The position numbers and the translations under genes are program-made. Below are positions 12,515 through 25,400 of a stretch of 64,000 bases of DNA, one piece after another. Origin of the DNA: Pardosa pseudoannulata (Eukaryota; Arthropoda; Arachnida; Araneae; Lycosidae); assembly GCA_032207245.1 (NCBI GenBank), contig CM063507.1:84381379-84445378 (forward strand), in the 5' to 3' direction. The notes under the pieces are model-generated. The model ran no database searches. It was not told the DNA's origin and saw only the letters and a list, made by a program, of their open reading frames with translations. Position 1 is the first letter of the stretch. Each line of letters begins with the position of its first letter.

Positions 12515-13578
12515 CAGAGTTACAAAAAACCCGGGGGTTTTAAGAAAAACCCAAACCAGGTGGGTTTTATTAGAGTTTTCTGGGTTTTATTGGGGGTTTG
12601 TTTTTAAGGAGAGGGCAGGAGAAGTACCATACTTTAGAAAAGATTAAATTGTTAAAACTGATTATAGTTTTATTAACTTAATATTCATGAAACTATAATT
12701 TAATAAAAATAAATCAGTGTAAAGGCTATAAAAAAGTTTACTCTGACATCACAACACAAAATGTTATATATTGACATATACCACATATTTGAATGTTATT
12801 TTAACAAAGGATTATTTTTTATCTCTATTCTTTCTACCTTTAAAAAATATATATATGGTTAATTCCCCTCATGAATTATAAGTTAAAAGACCCCAAAATA
12901 TTTCCTCAAGGTATGTTTAATGCTGATGTAATTAAAAATTGAGTGCAGCACAGTGGTGGAAACTAATGGAAATGCGTGTTAGGGATGGAGATATGATAGA
13001 TTTTTGCCACTTTATGGTAGCCCTAAACAAGTGCACAGCTAGCTGTGTATCACTGGATCAAGTGTTCTCTACATGTGGATTGGTTTAGTCGAAACTTAGA
13101 AACAGATTAGAAATACAAAAAGCATTGATGTTAGAAATACATTTTTGAGAATGAAAAATAGTAATACTAATAACCTGATTGATGATGATATATGATTGCA
13201 TTGAAGGATCTATGTTTTGAATTAATTAAAATTTTTGTTGTTATACTATGATTTATGGTCAAATTATTCTGTACATTACACATGAAATCTTTGCCTTTTT
13301 CTTTATGGATTTCAGACAATTTTTTTTTCAATTTGTTATGTTGGATTTTCCATAGATTTGCAAATATTTTTTCTGGATTTTGATAGACTGTATATGTATT
13401 TCCACAGAATAATTCTTTAAACTGAAAGCGTGTTCAAAACTAAGATAAGATTCTGAAAATAAATAGAAATATCACTAATTTTTAAAAACCCAATAAAACT
13501 CAATTCAGAGCGAGTTTTATTGGGTTTTTTAGACTGTGTTTTACCCAGAAAAACCCAGGTGGGTTCTTTGCAACCCTG
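12515..13578 (+). mobile_element. hAT-type element, right arm of inverted pair
   Basis: Ends are CAGAGTTACAAAAAACCC and (reverse complement) CAGGGTTGCAAAGAACCC. The sequence follows the 9844-10894 copy in opposite orientation along its whole length. The transposase relic here is on the plus strand at about 12906-13165 and is broken by stops. Flanking 8-mers do not match. Confidence 0.8.
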
Positions 13579-13960
13579 GTTACACAGGCTCAAACTGAGA
13601 AACCCAAGGCATCTTGCTATTGTTAATATCAATATAAACTTGGATAATTCAAATAAATTTAAAATCTAGGTAGCATATAACTTGTGAAAAAATATACACA
13701 TCTTGTCTAAAGGTGATAATACATTGATAGCAAGATAAAAAAAAATATATATTATAAACTCACAAACTTCTTCCATAAAGAGAAGTACCATTGTTCATTT
13801 CTCCCTACTTCTGAGAAGACAAAAGTATTTCACTTAACCAAAAATGAATTTTCGTGACTACATATTTTAGATTGCCAATCCATTTGCAAATTGATAGTTT
13901 TAAATTAAAATTTTAGATGATTCAAATTAATAAAATACAGTTTTAAGTTTTTTTTTAAAC

Positions 13961-14917
13961 CAGGGTTGGTTTCCTTTGCCCAACCTGAAAAAACCCGGGC
14001 AGGTTTTTCAAAAACAACCCAAGTGAGTTCTTTCAAAATCTTTATTTAAAATTCCACATATTTAACTAATAATAAATATATTGAATTAAATCTATAATAT
14101 ATATATTACATATTTCATCTTTGACAATGATCATAGATATTTTTTTTAATTTGTAGCGAGTCTAAACTTCCAGAAAAAACAAAAACTTAAAAAATTTTCA
14201 GGGAAAAATAGTTATCTACAAATACAATAAAATCTAAATTAAACAAAGTTAATAAGAATGTATGATGAAAAATAAGACTATTGAAGTATTACATGTGATA
14301 AAATTATTCAAAATATTGACAGAAAAAAATTGGGAAAAAAATATGTATAACAACTGCAAATAAGTAAACATGTAATATATATAATTAATTCTGCTATTTA
14401 TTATATATAACTTACAAATTAACTAAAAAAATATCTGAGTGCTTTAACAACAAATACTGCTAATTAATAAGAGCAATAATTTAATACATTTTATTGAAAA
14501 TAATTTAATACATTTTATTGAATCACCATTCAAAACTAGTTTTTTGATGTTACAAAAACTTTAGAATATGTAAAAATTAATTTATTTTAAGATTTCAAAA
14601 TTTCCTTTAATTTAGACAAAAATTTCTTTTGCATAATTTAAAATTGATTTTTAAAATTTTTAAAGTGATTAACATTTTAAATTTATGTTAATCATACAAC
14701 TAATTATATATCCTACAACTAATTATTGTCCTTTTACATAACAAAAAACCTGAATAGTTTTCAAATCCCCAAAAAATCATCTAGCACCCTTCTTAAAAGT
14801 ACAGAAAAAAACCCTCATAAAACCCTGAAAAAATCCGAAAAAAAAACTCAAAAACCCTGAAAAACCGCACTAGGTTGGGTTTTTCTGAAAAAAAAACCTG
14901 GGTTTCTGCTAACCCTG
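13961..14917. mobile_element. CAGGG-ended MITE (hAT type), copy 1
   Basis: Left end CAGGGTTGGTTTCC, right end (reverse complement) CAGGGTTAGCAGAAACCC, with runs of AACCC-type words just inside both ends. Flanks TTTTAAAC and TTTTTAAT are a possible decayed 8-bp duplication. The interior is non-coding and aligns with 23348-24295 in direct orientation, for example over TTTAAAATTCCACATATTTA. Confidence 0.75.
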
Positions 14918-15740
14918 TTTTTAATTGATAAAAATGTTAGTATTAAGTATCTTACATTTACAAAACTAAAAGTGTCACACCTATTATCAATAAAATAAGT
15001 TATATAAATATCAGTATACAAGTTTGTCAAGGTTTTTACAATTCTATTATGTAAAGAAATATCCCACACTCTCAAATCAATAAGTTTTAAACTTTAAACC
15101 AAAGGTTTTTTTAGATGAAATTAAACAATTGAGAAAACATCATTCAGAGAATGTTAATGTTCATTAGAAAAGAGTAAAAAATTATAAATGTTGAAAACCA
15201 TGAGTTACTTCATTACATTAATTCATTTATCAGTTTCATATATAAAGATGAAAAATTAAATCAATAACTACATTCATAGTAGTATCTCAATAAAAGGTAA
15301 TTATTTCACAAACTAGTATATTTACATTATACTAGTACTTTTACTAGTATTTTTAATATAGCACATTTCCACCAATATTTTAAAATCCATCAGAAATACC
15401 TGGATCCTGAATATAAGTAATTTAAACATTTATGGCAGGATTTAAAAAAGAGAATATCAATATCCTTTGATGTTACTTGAAATTGAAGAAATATAACATT
15501 TAATAATTATTAAGTGATAGATAACTGAGTATAATAAAAATTACCTCCTCCAATGAAATATAATGCACACTGATGAAATATACAACTTATAGATATATAT
15601 TAACTGATCATTCAATAGACAACAATTTAAAAACCAAAACATAATGAATATAAATTTTTAATAGGGTTTAAATAATATATATATATAGCTTCAGATGATA
15701 ATTAAAATATTAAGTACCTTTCAAATAATATTGAGTAGAG
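14918..15740. other. AT-rich DNA, nothing firm
   Basis: No supported feature. If the minus-strand exon at 15741-15827 is real, part of this stretch would be its 3' UTR. Confidence 0.4.
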
Positions 15741-15827
15741 TTAACTCTTCTTTAATTTCCGGTAATTTAATGTTATCTTCTTATGAATATCTCTGCCCAC
15801 AGGATAGTCAGTCTTCTTGTGATTTAT
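15741..15827 (-). CDS. Candidate 3'-terminal coding exon, unknown protein
   Basis: On the minus strand a good acceptor (pyrimidine-rich, ending TTTTTTTATAG) is followed by 28 codons and a TAA at 15741-15743. The residues include HKKTDYPVGRDIHKKI and end TLNYRKLKKS, a basic, low-AT-bias composition unlike the surrounding non-coding frames. I do not recognise the family. A start codon in good context followed by a phase-compatible donor lies upstream at 16937-16951. Joined, the two would give only 33 residues, so either the product is a micropeptide, further exons lie in between, or the call is wrong. Confidence 0.35.
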   Translation of the reverse strand: MNHKKTDYPVGRDIHKKITLNYRKLKKS

Positions 15828-16936
15828 CTATAAAAAAAGTAAATTTAATAATCAAATAAAAGCTAATAATACACGCATTTGATAATTACGAATAATTTAA
15901 ACTAGTGAAACAAAAAATATTAAAGTTACACCTATTTCCTTCTTATATTAATACTTTTCATTTAAAATAATATTTTTCTCATTATGACTTGTAGGTTTTA
16001 ATACTAATTATTAATTTATCGATTAATACATTTTTTTCATTTTATAGGCTTTCTTAAAAGTGAAAAAAAAATTAGTCATGCTATCTAACACACTTTAAAA
16101 TATAACAGACATGCTATCAATATATCACATAACAAACATTTACATTTTAATTTACAATACATAAATCATAAAACCTGAAATAGATTATTATAGATAAAGA
16201 TCTACAGTTTGATTGCTATGTAACTATATTTGGAAGCATATAATGTAGAAGGCTGCATTAGCATTGTTTTGAATTTAGATATTTACAATTAATTTGCACC
16301 AATAAAATATCCAACAAAGTTGCTACCGCTAATATTACTAGCATAGTAATTTCATACAAAAAACTTAAGCCACTATCCAAATATTTAGCAGTTATTCAGC
16401 TCAAAATATATACCATTTGGTACAAAAATATCAAGAAAAATTAAAATTAAACAATACAAATTATTAGAATAGGAAGATTATGAAAACATTTCTACACATA
16501 AATTTACTCTCATAAAACTTAAAGACAGAATTACATACATTATTCAGAAATGTTTCTTTACTAAAATCACAAGTTTTTCTTTTATAAACCTCTAAGAAAA
16601 TGTAAAAAAAAAAAAAATTAAAAAAAAAAAAATGCTAAGTTAGTTCAGCACATATATATAGATACAAGTTAGGTTATATAGCTGTAACATTATATTTTTA
16701 AATTTATTGAATCATACTTTTTAACACTTCTGACAGAAGCAAAATTGATATTCCAAGCAAAAAGTCCCAATTTTATTATAACTAATAATTTTTTTAACTT
16801 ACTTAACAAGATCGCTTCTCAAATTTAAAACATACTATAAGGATTACACAAAATTAAAATCGCAAGATAAAAAGATGTCCCAAGTAAATTAAATAAGTAT
16901 ATTCCTTCACATAAAAAATAGCATTTAGGCGCTTAC

Positions 16937-16951
16937 AGTTATTCCGTTCAT
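16937..16951 (-). CDS. Candidate first coding exon (MNGIT) of the same unknown gene
   Basis: Minus strand: AAACAATGAACGG is a good arthropod start context. Five codons (MNGIT) are followed directly by a GTAAGC donor at 16936-16931. The junction phase (0) matches the acceptor at 15827. The evidence is splice signals and context only; no homology supports it. Confidence 0.25.
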
Positions 16952-18830
16952 TGTTTCCAACGGCTACCAAACTGAGTCATAAAAATTAAATATGTCAGTA
17001 ATATGAGTAAAAATTTGCATTCAGACAAAACTTCACTATAAACTCTATAATTTGACACATAATTCTGTAGTTTTCAAACACTTTTTAAATAAAGAGCGAT
17101 AGGAAAACAGCATGGCTTATACAAGCATTTTACACAGCAGCCATGCCATTTAATTTATAAAAGATAATAAAACTGAAAATACATGCTTTTGAAAGTAACT
17201 TACTGAACTAAGAATTCATTTTTAAAATGCCTATAAAAATGTATGTATTAAAATGAATGAAATATACAAATTTGAAACAAATACCGCGAAATTATTAAGG
17301 TTAAATCCTGTCGGCAAGCACAATCGTTCAATGATACACCCGCAGTTGCCATTAACAATGAAATATCACAATTTATTTCGGTTAGAAGATGATGAAATCC
17401 AACTGCTACATCCATGATTCATAATTAAAAAACTTGCTACAATTTTAGGTAAAATTTTAATAATTTCATCATAAAGGATCAAAATTTTGATGATACTAAA
17501 GTATACATTTTAAGTCTTTAAATTCAAACTCTTTTATAAGCACATTTCATCTTGCATATTTGATTTTTATCAAACAATCATACTCAGCTTTGTCAGCCAC
17601 TTCTGTAAATTTAGTTTCCGAATAATTAAAAAAATATATCCTTTCTTATATGTTTTTCCCACTAAATAATAAAAGAAGTTAGAAACTCAACTTTTAATCT
17701 TATTTCCAAAATTTATAATGTTCGGTTTCTTAAACAAAAGTAAAAATTTTAATGTCTGTTAATAAAACTGCTTTACATATTTTGTCATTCACTTATCCTT
17801 GTAGTCTGCCAAATTTATAAAATGAGGTAGATCACGACTAAGATGGACTGATTCAGCAGAATCTGGTTTTCTATCTATTAATAGAAAGAACTAGATACCG
17901 AAGATCAGGAAAAATCTTAAAAATAGACATTCGCCCACCACCGGCCAGTCATGATGGTGATGAATGATAAATATGGAATTTTATAAAATCATAGTGAAAC
18001 ATTAAGTATGACATTTGGGACACGACCAAACCAAAATTAACTTATACAAAAATATTGATATCTTAATATATCTTACTGACATCTTTTGTATATCTTAAAA
18101 TATGAAATTGTGTATACAAAGAGGATGTATGTAAAAAAATTACCTGCAGTGAAGAAAATATTTATAATTTGTTTAAAATAGATTTCGTTAAATAAGGGGT
18201 CTCATCGATTTTCCCCGAATTAATCTCCTCGCTCGGTTATGCTAGATAGGGGAAGTGGATTTTCTATCCATACACCCTTCTGAAGGAGCTGAATGTTGTA
18301 TGGGAGTAAGTAAGGAAACCAAAATTTCCCAGCTGTATTACATCCAAAAATAAAAGAGAAATACGGTTACTGATTTTGACAAATTTTTAATCCTTCATTA
18401 ACTCAGAAATCAGGAGAATTAATTGAGAGTATATTTTAAATAGGAAAAATATTGAGAAACGATTTCATCACCATACTTCACACTAAAATTAAACATTTTA
18501 CAAATAATATAGTGATTGAAAAATTTTCCAACTCCTCTCTACTGCTAGTTATAGATGCTTAAAGTCCTTTCTTTACATCATAAGGAAACTATCATATTAT
18601 TTTTAATAAATCCGTACTTTATACATATTTGAAAGTTTTATATGCCAATACAAATGCACAAACTTCCTCCTAGTGTTACATAACTTTATAATCTACAGCA
18701 CAATATAATATTTTTTATTTATTCTTCAGTAATGGAGTATTCCAGTGAATTCTAATTGAAAAGTTAAAGCTAGAAACAGAGACATTTTTATTATCCTCCA
18801 TGGAGAGAAATAGATCATTAACAGTTTCAG

Positions 18831-18834
<4 letters not shown>
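16952..18834. other. AT-rich intergenic DNA
   Basis: A short A-rich tract lies just before it (16606-16632) and a slightly less AT-rich patch at 18190-18340, which I could not match to an RNA or element. Nothing else is supported. Confidence 0.4.

Positions 18835-18871
<37 letters not shown>
18835..18871. repeat. (TA)n microsatellite
   Basis: Uninterrupted TA dinucleotides for about 37 bp. The Tyr-Ile open frames across it are artefacts. Confidence 0.95.
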
Positions 18872-18874
<3 letters not shown>

Positions 18875-19304
18875 TTGTGTCTGTCTGTAGTCGATAGACC
18901 CAAAAACCATACATCTAATCACCGTGAAAATGTGGGAAATTATAAGGTTTATCCCTAGGAAGGTTTTTGAATTTTTTTTTTTTAATCAGAGTTCCCCTTC
19001 CTTCCTCAGAAAGGAAGAACGAAGAGAGATAAGCGAAAAAAGAACATGTGCAAGGATTATGTAAAATCTTATATGATATTAAGAAAGTTCTTAACTCTGA
19101 TTGAACATGTCTGAATTCATATTTTTAGCCAAAGACAACAGATTCTTATACAAAATTTATCATATTGAAATAACGTTTCTCGAAATTTTTTTTATAAACA
19201 AATTACTAAAAACGAAACGAAAAAGTGCAAGTGCCAATGAAGAGGTTCAAGAATGCCCAAATTCTAAATAGTCAGCCACAAAATACCTCCCAAAACCCCA
19301 TAGT

Positions 19305-19590
19305 GTAAGAATTTACATTTTAAGTAAAGAGTTCACATTCTCTATTCCGCCGTCAATTAGAATGGTTCATATTCGGTATCGAGCAGTCAGTAAGAAAAAG
19401 AGCATTTCTCTCCCCAGCCGTCAGTCGGCTAGTTAGTTAGTATTTCTCGCCCCAGACGTATTTGATGCGACAGTACTTCATGGAACCCAAACCAGCATAT
19501 ACCTCATGTTCTGGATAGAAATAAAGGATGAATTTGAAAGAAAATCAAGCTCCGATTGTTTATTTAGAGACTGATAATCCAGGCATGACA
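19305..19590 (+). mobile_element. Possible solo LTR, weak
   Basis: A less AT-rich block that starts TGTAAGAATT and ends GGCATGACA (a TG...CA pattern). It has an AATAAA at about 19520 and a pyrimidine-rich middle with GTCAGTCGGCTAGTTAG. No target-site duplication, primer-binding site or coding relic is visible. The call rests on composition and end pattern only. Confidence 0.25.
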
Positions 19591-19937
19591 TATATATGTC
19601 AGGTTTAAAAATGGGGGTTAAGAATTAAATGCGTTATAATTAAAAATATTCGGAACTCTTGAACGATAATGTAATAGCAGAAAAACAAGCTCTGGAGCTA
19701 CTGTACAGAGTAAAGAATCTGACGCGGAAGTAGACAAGAGGAATCTGTTTAGGTGAGCAACGCCAAAAAGGCACTTCTAGGCGGAGAGTTGGACTGATAA
19801 CATCCTCCACTCTTGTCGTCCTAAAATGTGAACAAATGATATCTAATGACGTAGCCATAGACAAAAGGATTAACAATAAAGAATATTTTATACACAAAAT
19901 AATGTGTGTCTTCCATGCCTTGATCACTCGGAACGTG

Positions 19938-19940
<3 letters not shown>

Positions 19941-20009
<69 letters not shown>
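19941..20009. repeat. (TA)n microsatellite
   Basis: About 34 TA units. It abuts the 3' end of the mariner relic that follows, a common place for TA-targeting elements. Confidence 0.95.
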
Positions 20010-20011
<2 letters not shown>

Positions 20012-20029
20012 CCACTGCTCACAACTCTA

Positions 20030-20560
20030 TTGCTAGGTTGAGTAAATAAAGTGTGCATTTCAAAGTGGTAACACTGTTTCTGGTTAGGTACTTTTTCACA
20101 ATCAGAGCGTGATGTGGTGGAGCATTGGCGTTTTAAAAAAAACTTATTTTCAGGTCGTTTTCTTCTGATTGCATCTAGTAGACTTGGGGACCAGGATCTC
20201 CAGATAACGTTCTTTATTAACAATATGGAGAAAAATGAAGAATGATGTGATCCCTCCCGTGTGAAATTCCGAGTTCAGAGGCCATAGCATGAATGGCTAT
20301 TCGTCTGTCAGCAGCACAATTTCATTTCTCAGACGCTCTTAACATTCTCATCTATGGTGGAAATTGAGGGGTGCGCAGTCAGAATGTCATCTTCGATGTT
20401 TGTGCGACTTTCACGAAAACACTTATACCACTCGTACACAGCAGTTATTTTCATGGTATCGTTTCCTTGTGCATTCTTCAGCATCTTGGGCATCTCAAAA
20501 GGTGATTTTTCGAGCAAAACGTAGCATTTGATGTTTTTTCCGTTGCTTTAAAGACGACAT
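20030..20560 (-). pseudogene. mariner transposase relic, internally deleted, frameshifted
   Basis: Minus-strand frames give three parts of a mariner-family transposase in order. The first is the N-terminal helix-turn-helix: CYVLLEKSPFEMPKML, then VYEWYKCFRESRTNIEDD, HPSISTIDENVKSV. After a frameshift comes ADRRIAIHAMASELGIS. After a large deletion and another shift comes ANAPPHHALIVKKYL, corresponding to the (D)NAxxH block near the third catalytic site. Most of the catalytic core is missing and stops are present, so it is dead. It ends next to the (TA)n tract at 19941-20009. Confidence 0.8.
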
Positions 20561-20579
20561 TTTAAAATCCGATGAATGG

Positions 20580-21545
20580 AAAATGTGCTTTGTTATGTAG
20601 CCTTCACACTATGGCTAGTTTGTTCACCACTTCCTGATGGTGACCTCGAACGATGGTCAACGAGTCGCATTCACACTCTGGACCACTAAATGAGCTGAGC
20701 GCATTGATTCATTCATAGGGTATAGTGCGCACTGTAGTTGCGCATCTGGCTGCCTTTAATCTTTGGAGAAAAACCGCCTACGACGCCATTGTCCGCCAAG
20801 GCTATTTTATCGTCTGCCGCTATCGGCCACGATAAGCCAATATCACCCAGTCTACACTTGGGGAAATTACAGATAAAGAAATTCGCCAAATGACTTATGA
20901 ATATATGCATAAAAAATCTTTCTTTTGGTTTTTCTATTTGCAATAGTAAAGATCATTGTAAGGAATTTGTACCCACGAATCATGTGTGCTTTGATGACAT
21001 CGGCAGAATCTGCCCATTTGACCCCTTCAACCCGGCGTTTCTTAGGAGAAGTAGTAAGACGTCGGCCGTCAAAAGGGGGCCTGATAAGGATGTTTCGGTG
21101 TCATTGGTTGTTTTCGCAGGGCCTCGGAGAAGGAGGATGTGGTCTTTTCGGTAGGGCTCAAGTTTCCTGACACCCCCCCCACTCCGAAGAAGAGAGAGAT
21201 CTGCAAGAGGGCAGTTGAAGTGCAGCGAGGAGAGTTGGAATCGAGCCGGCGACCGACCTCTGTTTTAAGGGGAGAACTTTATTCCTTTTGTTTTCTTCTC
21301 GGACATGAAATGCTCGGTCATGCAGTTATGATTATATATTGTCGTCAGGCTCTAAGACTCAGAAATATGTTAATGATATATGATATACTTTAATTGTTTC
21401 TTATACGTTGTAAATAAATGTTGTTTTGTCCGTCCAAGCTTCCGGAGAAAATTATTTTAAGTACAGGCATCCCAGTGACCGTTTGTCAACATACCTGCCC
21501 CAGTACAGTAGGCGGTCAGGTCCCACGCTAACATAACGCACCAAG
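20580..21545. other. Less AT-rich unclassified block, probably retroelement remnant
   Basis: This stretch is clearly more GC-rich than its surroundings (for example 20740-20850, 21000-21280 and 21460-21545). Three overlapping plus-strand frames of 81-85 codons are open at 20897-21393, but I recognise no domain in any of them. An AATAAA occurs near 21413, followed by a G/T-rich patch. The pattern could be LTR or UTR sequence of a retroelement, or a fragment of a host gene's regulatory region. I see no terminal repeats. Confidence 0.3.
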
Positions 21546-22199
21546 AAAGTGGGTGCGCTTACAATCATAAATATAAAATAACTTTTTTGGATGTCTCAAA
21601 ATGTCCAAATGTGGTAAAAAAATATTATACGCCAATCGTGTTTGGTAAATCACCAAATGAATCTTTAAATTGAACATGAATTAAACAGTAGATCAGACCT
21701 AACAAAATTGATTAAGCTTATTGGATGTTGAATATATTACCAAGATTAATTACTATTAAATGTTATACACTTATAGATAGTTGTTAAGTGATTAGCTCTA
21801 GGGTATTGTTACAAGACTGGTATAGTGAAGTTATGAGAAAATTTATCACCATATAAATCTACGGAGTTTCTCCCAAAGTTCACTAAATCTTACAGCATAG
21901 TAGTAAAATAAATTATATAGCTATATCTAATTGATTCTAGCAAAGTACAATTATGAACTAAATACCTGGGTCCTTTGTCAAAGTTAACAAGTAGTCTTAG
22001 GTTTCAAATTGATGTTCTGTAAACTCAGTTTATCATACAATCTAGTTATCAGATATTAATCTATCTTAAATTTTACTCTTATAATAATCTTTTGGTCCTG
22101 GTAATAGAATGTTAATAAATTCTTCTTCTTATAGAAAAATGGGATTAATGTTATTTCAAAATGTACCTAAAACAAGAACTAATTTTCAGAATCGAAGTG

Positions 22200-22309
22200 A
22201 AGTAAATCAACGTTTGTCGTGTTGGTACGGTATTTATATTTTGCATACGCCTCCTGTTACGGTGAAAAGCGGCTGACAGTTTAGTAGAGTGAATCCGAAA
22301 TTAATTATT
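22200..22309 (+). promoter_or_regulatory. Clathrin light chain 5' flank and 5' UTR
   Basis: Immediately upstream of the start codon are a TATA-like TATTTATATTTT at about 22231 and the less AT-rich CGCCTCCTGTTACGG. Next comes GACAGTTTAGTAG at about 22275, where transcription could begin. The transcription start cannot be fixed from sequence alone, and a 5' UTR intron further upstream is possible. Confidence 0.35.
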
Positions 22310-22469
22310 ATGTCGGGTTTTGAAACCTTTGATACTGATTTGGGAAATAATGAAATTCCTGAACAAGATCCAGCTGCAGATTTTATTCAAAGAGAACAAG
22401 ATGCATTAGCAAAAATAGAAAATGCGGATTTAGGCTTAACAGATTATGGCTCAACCGAGTTTACGAACG
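22310..22469 (+). CDS. Clc: Clathrin light chain exon 1 (residues 1-53 plus 1 nt)
   Basis: It starts at ATG TCG GGT TTT (MSGFETFDTDLG). An in-frame GTG lies upstream at 22289, but the ATG is in ATTATTATG context and gives the usual light-chain start length. It holds the conserved DPAADFIQREQDALAKIEN block. The donor is ACG|GTAAAT, leaving phase 1. Confidence 0.95.
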
Positions 22470-25400
22470 GTAAATTAAAAGTATTCTCAATTATTTGATA
22501 CGTGATTCACAATTATTTTTATCACTTCTATAGCCTCATAATCAATAGTTTAATTTGTAGTTGAATAATTAAACTTTTTTTTGTAATGTTTTAAAATGAA
22601 AGTTAATAATTATTTTGTTTCATTTCATAATTTAAATGATGTCTTGTCTTAAGATGAATTCTCAGTAATTGTAAATGAAGGTCTGCTGACATAATTTTTA
22701 CTAATTTCTATTAGCAACTGATACTTGTTCTCACGATATAATATGGTTTTAAATTTGTTTACATTTTAAAATCATGGCTACTTGTAGTGTGTGAACTCGA
22801 CATATTTCATTATGTATGAAATAAGTTTATAAATAATAAGTCTGTTTAATAATTTAAATGTACGAGCTCAAATCGAAAAGCATAAATATAGAATAAAACC
22901 TCAATGCACTGAGATTCTGAATTTGTTATAACATATCATTACCCTCTTATAGTAAATTTATTAACACGTTTTTACGTAATTATATTTTCAGTTTATGAGC
23001 CAGATTTTCATTATTTCCCTGTTGAATTGACTGTGAATTATTAAAGTTACTGATGAAAATTTAAAGTTTTGTCAGAATAGATCACTTTATTGTAAGAGTT
23101 AAGTTTTTAGGATTGTATAATATTTCTTTTATTTCTAAAATTGACTTATAGTACAACTTGTAGCAAATAAATATTACACTTTAATTTCATCAGTGGAATG
23201 TTAAAATTTCATAATCTAAATTATGCTTAAAGCAAAATTTTATATATTTTTAAAATTAAGTCTTGTATTGGTTAAAATTGGGGACTAGTAAAGAATTGGG
23301 TTCCCCTTGGCAAATTGGGCGAAAATATTTGCGACATCTACTAAAACCAGAGTTGGATTCATTTCCCCAACCTGAAAAAACCCGAACGGGTTTTTCCAGA
23401 AAAACCCACTTGAAAAAACCCAAGTGGGTTTTTTCATAATTGGGTTCTCAAAATCTTTATTTAAAATTCCACATATTTAACTAATAATAAATATATTGAA
23501 TTAAATCTATAATATATATTACATATTTCATCTTTAACAATGATCCTACAATTTTTTCTAATTTGAGAGAGTCTAAACTGCTAGAAAAAACAAAAACTTT
23601 TCAGGGAAAAATAGTTATCTGTATTTCAAATACAATGAAATCTAAATTAAACAAAGTTAATGAGAATGTATGATGGAAAAAAAAATAAGAATATTGACGT
23701 ATTACATGTGATAAAATTAATCAAAAAATTGACAAGAAAAATTGGGTAAAAATATGTATAACAACTGCAAATAATAAACATGAGGATAATATATATAAAT
23801 AATTCTGCTACTTATCATATATAACTTACAAATTAACTAAAAAAATATTTTCTGAATACTTTAATAATACAATACTGCTAATATAGAGCAATAATTTAAT
23901 ACATTTTAATGAAAAGGAAAAACTTCATATGCAACTATTTCAAAGCCAACTTTTAGTATAAAATAATTGCCATTCAAAACTAGTTTTTTGATGTTAGAAA
24001 AATTTTATAATATGAAAAAAATTTATTTTAAGGTTTCAAAATTTTCTTCAATTTAGACAAAAAAAAAAATTCTGCATAATTTAAAATTGATTTTTAAAAT
24101 TTTTAATTTTAAAAAGTGATTAACACTTAAAATTTATTTTTATCATAAAATTAATTATATATCCTGTCCTCTTACATAACAAAAAACCTGAATAGTTTTC
24201 AAATCCCCAAAAAAAAGCATCTAAAACCCTTCAAAGTATAGAAAAAGCCCCAAAACCCTGAAAAAACTCACTGGGTTGGGTTTTTGCCAACCTTGACTGA
24301 AACACAAAGGTAATCCATCCAAACATTGTATTTCTTGCTTTTTCTGGCGACTTTCATTAATGCACAGTGTGCCATTGTAATGGAATTACATACTTTTACT
24401 TAATTAAAGAAAACGACTCGAAAACCGGGCATTTATATTTATGGCCAATGAATCCCTTAACAGTTTACAAACACAACAGCTCCAAATTATTAAAAATCAG
24501 CCATAGTGAACCATTAATGGAATGTTATATCTAATTTTTTTAAGCATTCGCACTTTTAATATATAAAAAAAAAGAGTGACACGAGGAGAGTTGGATGCAA
24601 ATAACATATAAATTATAATATACAGATTGTTTGGACATGATGAGATCAGGAGAAAATATCAGGTGACCATACTCAAACCATTTTTGCAAAGTTGGTGGGG
24701 GAACCCAATTCTTCAGTGAACCCGTTAAAGTTGAGGTTTCTTGTGACTCCTGTTCCAGTTGTTTCACTTAATACTAATTATAACTAGGATTGTTTTCGTT
24801 AAAAAGATACTTTTATAAATATTTTTGTTTTACATAAAATCCATACATAAATATAGTACCACTTGCTTTTTAATACTAATCATTTGCAAATTATATTACC
24901 TGCTCCTTAAATTACAAGTTTTTAAAAATATTTTAGTTACTCAAGTTTCAGTGCATATTTAATTATGGTTTCAACAGAATGATGAATTTATTTTCTCTGT
25001 ATATAGTAAGTTTATTGTATCTTGTGTTTATATAGGTGATAGGCCTATATGTTTTTGATACTTTGATACATAGATTTGTATTATTTTCATATAAAATATT
25101 TTTTAAAAATATGTAGGTGCTTCTTATAGAATGATGGATAAATGGATAGATTATTAACCATCAGTATAAGAATGTCTTTTTAATGTTTAATACAAAAATT
25201 TCCAAAATATTCAGTGCGTTTTTAACTGATATAACCATTTTTCTTTTTAGAGATAAATGGTATGCCAAATGACATGAATTCAGAGGTATGTCAGAAAAAT
25301 TTTGTTCTTTTTTGACAAGTCAGGTCTTTGAAATATGTAGTACTAAAAATGTGTTTCTAAAACAAAATTTACAGTTTTATTTATGATATTTATTGTGACT

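Noticed and set aside
17270..17415. Minus-strand frame starting MDVAVGFHHLL
   Set aside because: About 50 codons, no recognisable motif, no supporting splice structure. It could be chance in a slightly less AT-rich patch.
18190..18345. Less AT-rich patch considered as an snRNA or SINE
   Set aside because: I compared it by eye with U1, U2, U4 and U6 features and tRNA boxes and found no match; no second copy in the window.
18715..18914. Tyr-Ile repeat proteins at (TA)n tracts (also 19836-20223 and 52314-52601)
   Set aside because: Translation of TA dinucleotide repeats; no coding evidence.
24540..24767. 75-codon minus-strand frame in clathrin intron 1
   Set aside because: No domain recognised, AT-driven ends, antisense in an intron; not supported as a gene.
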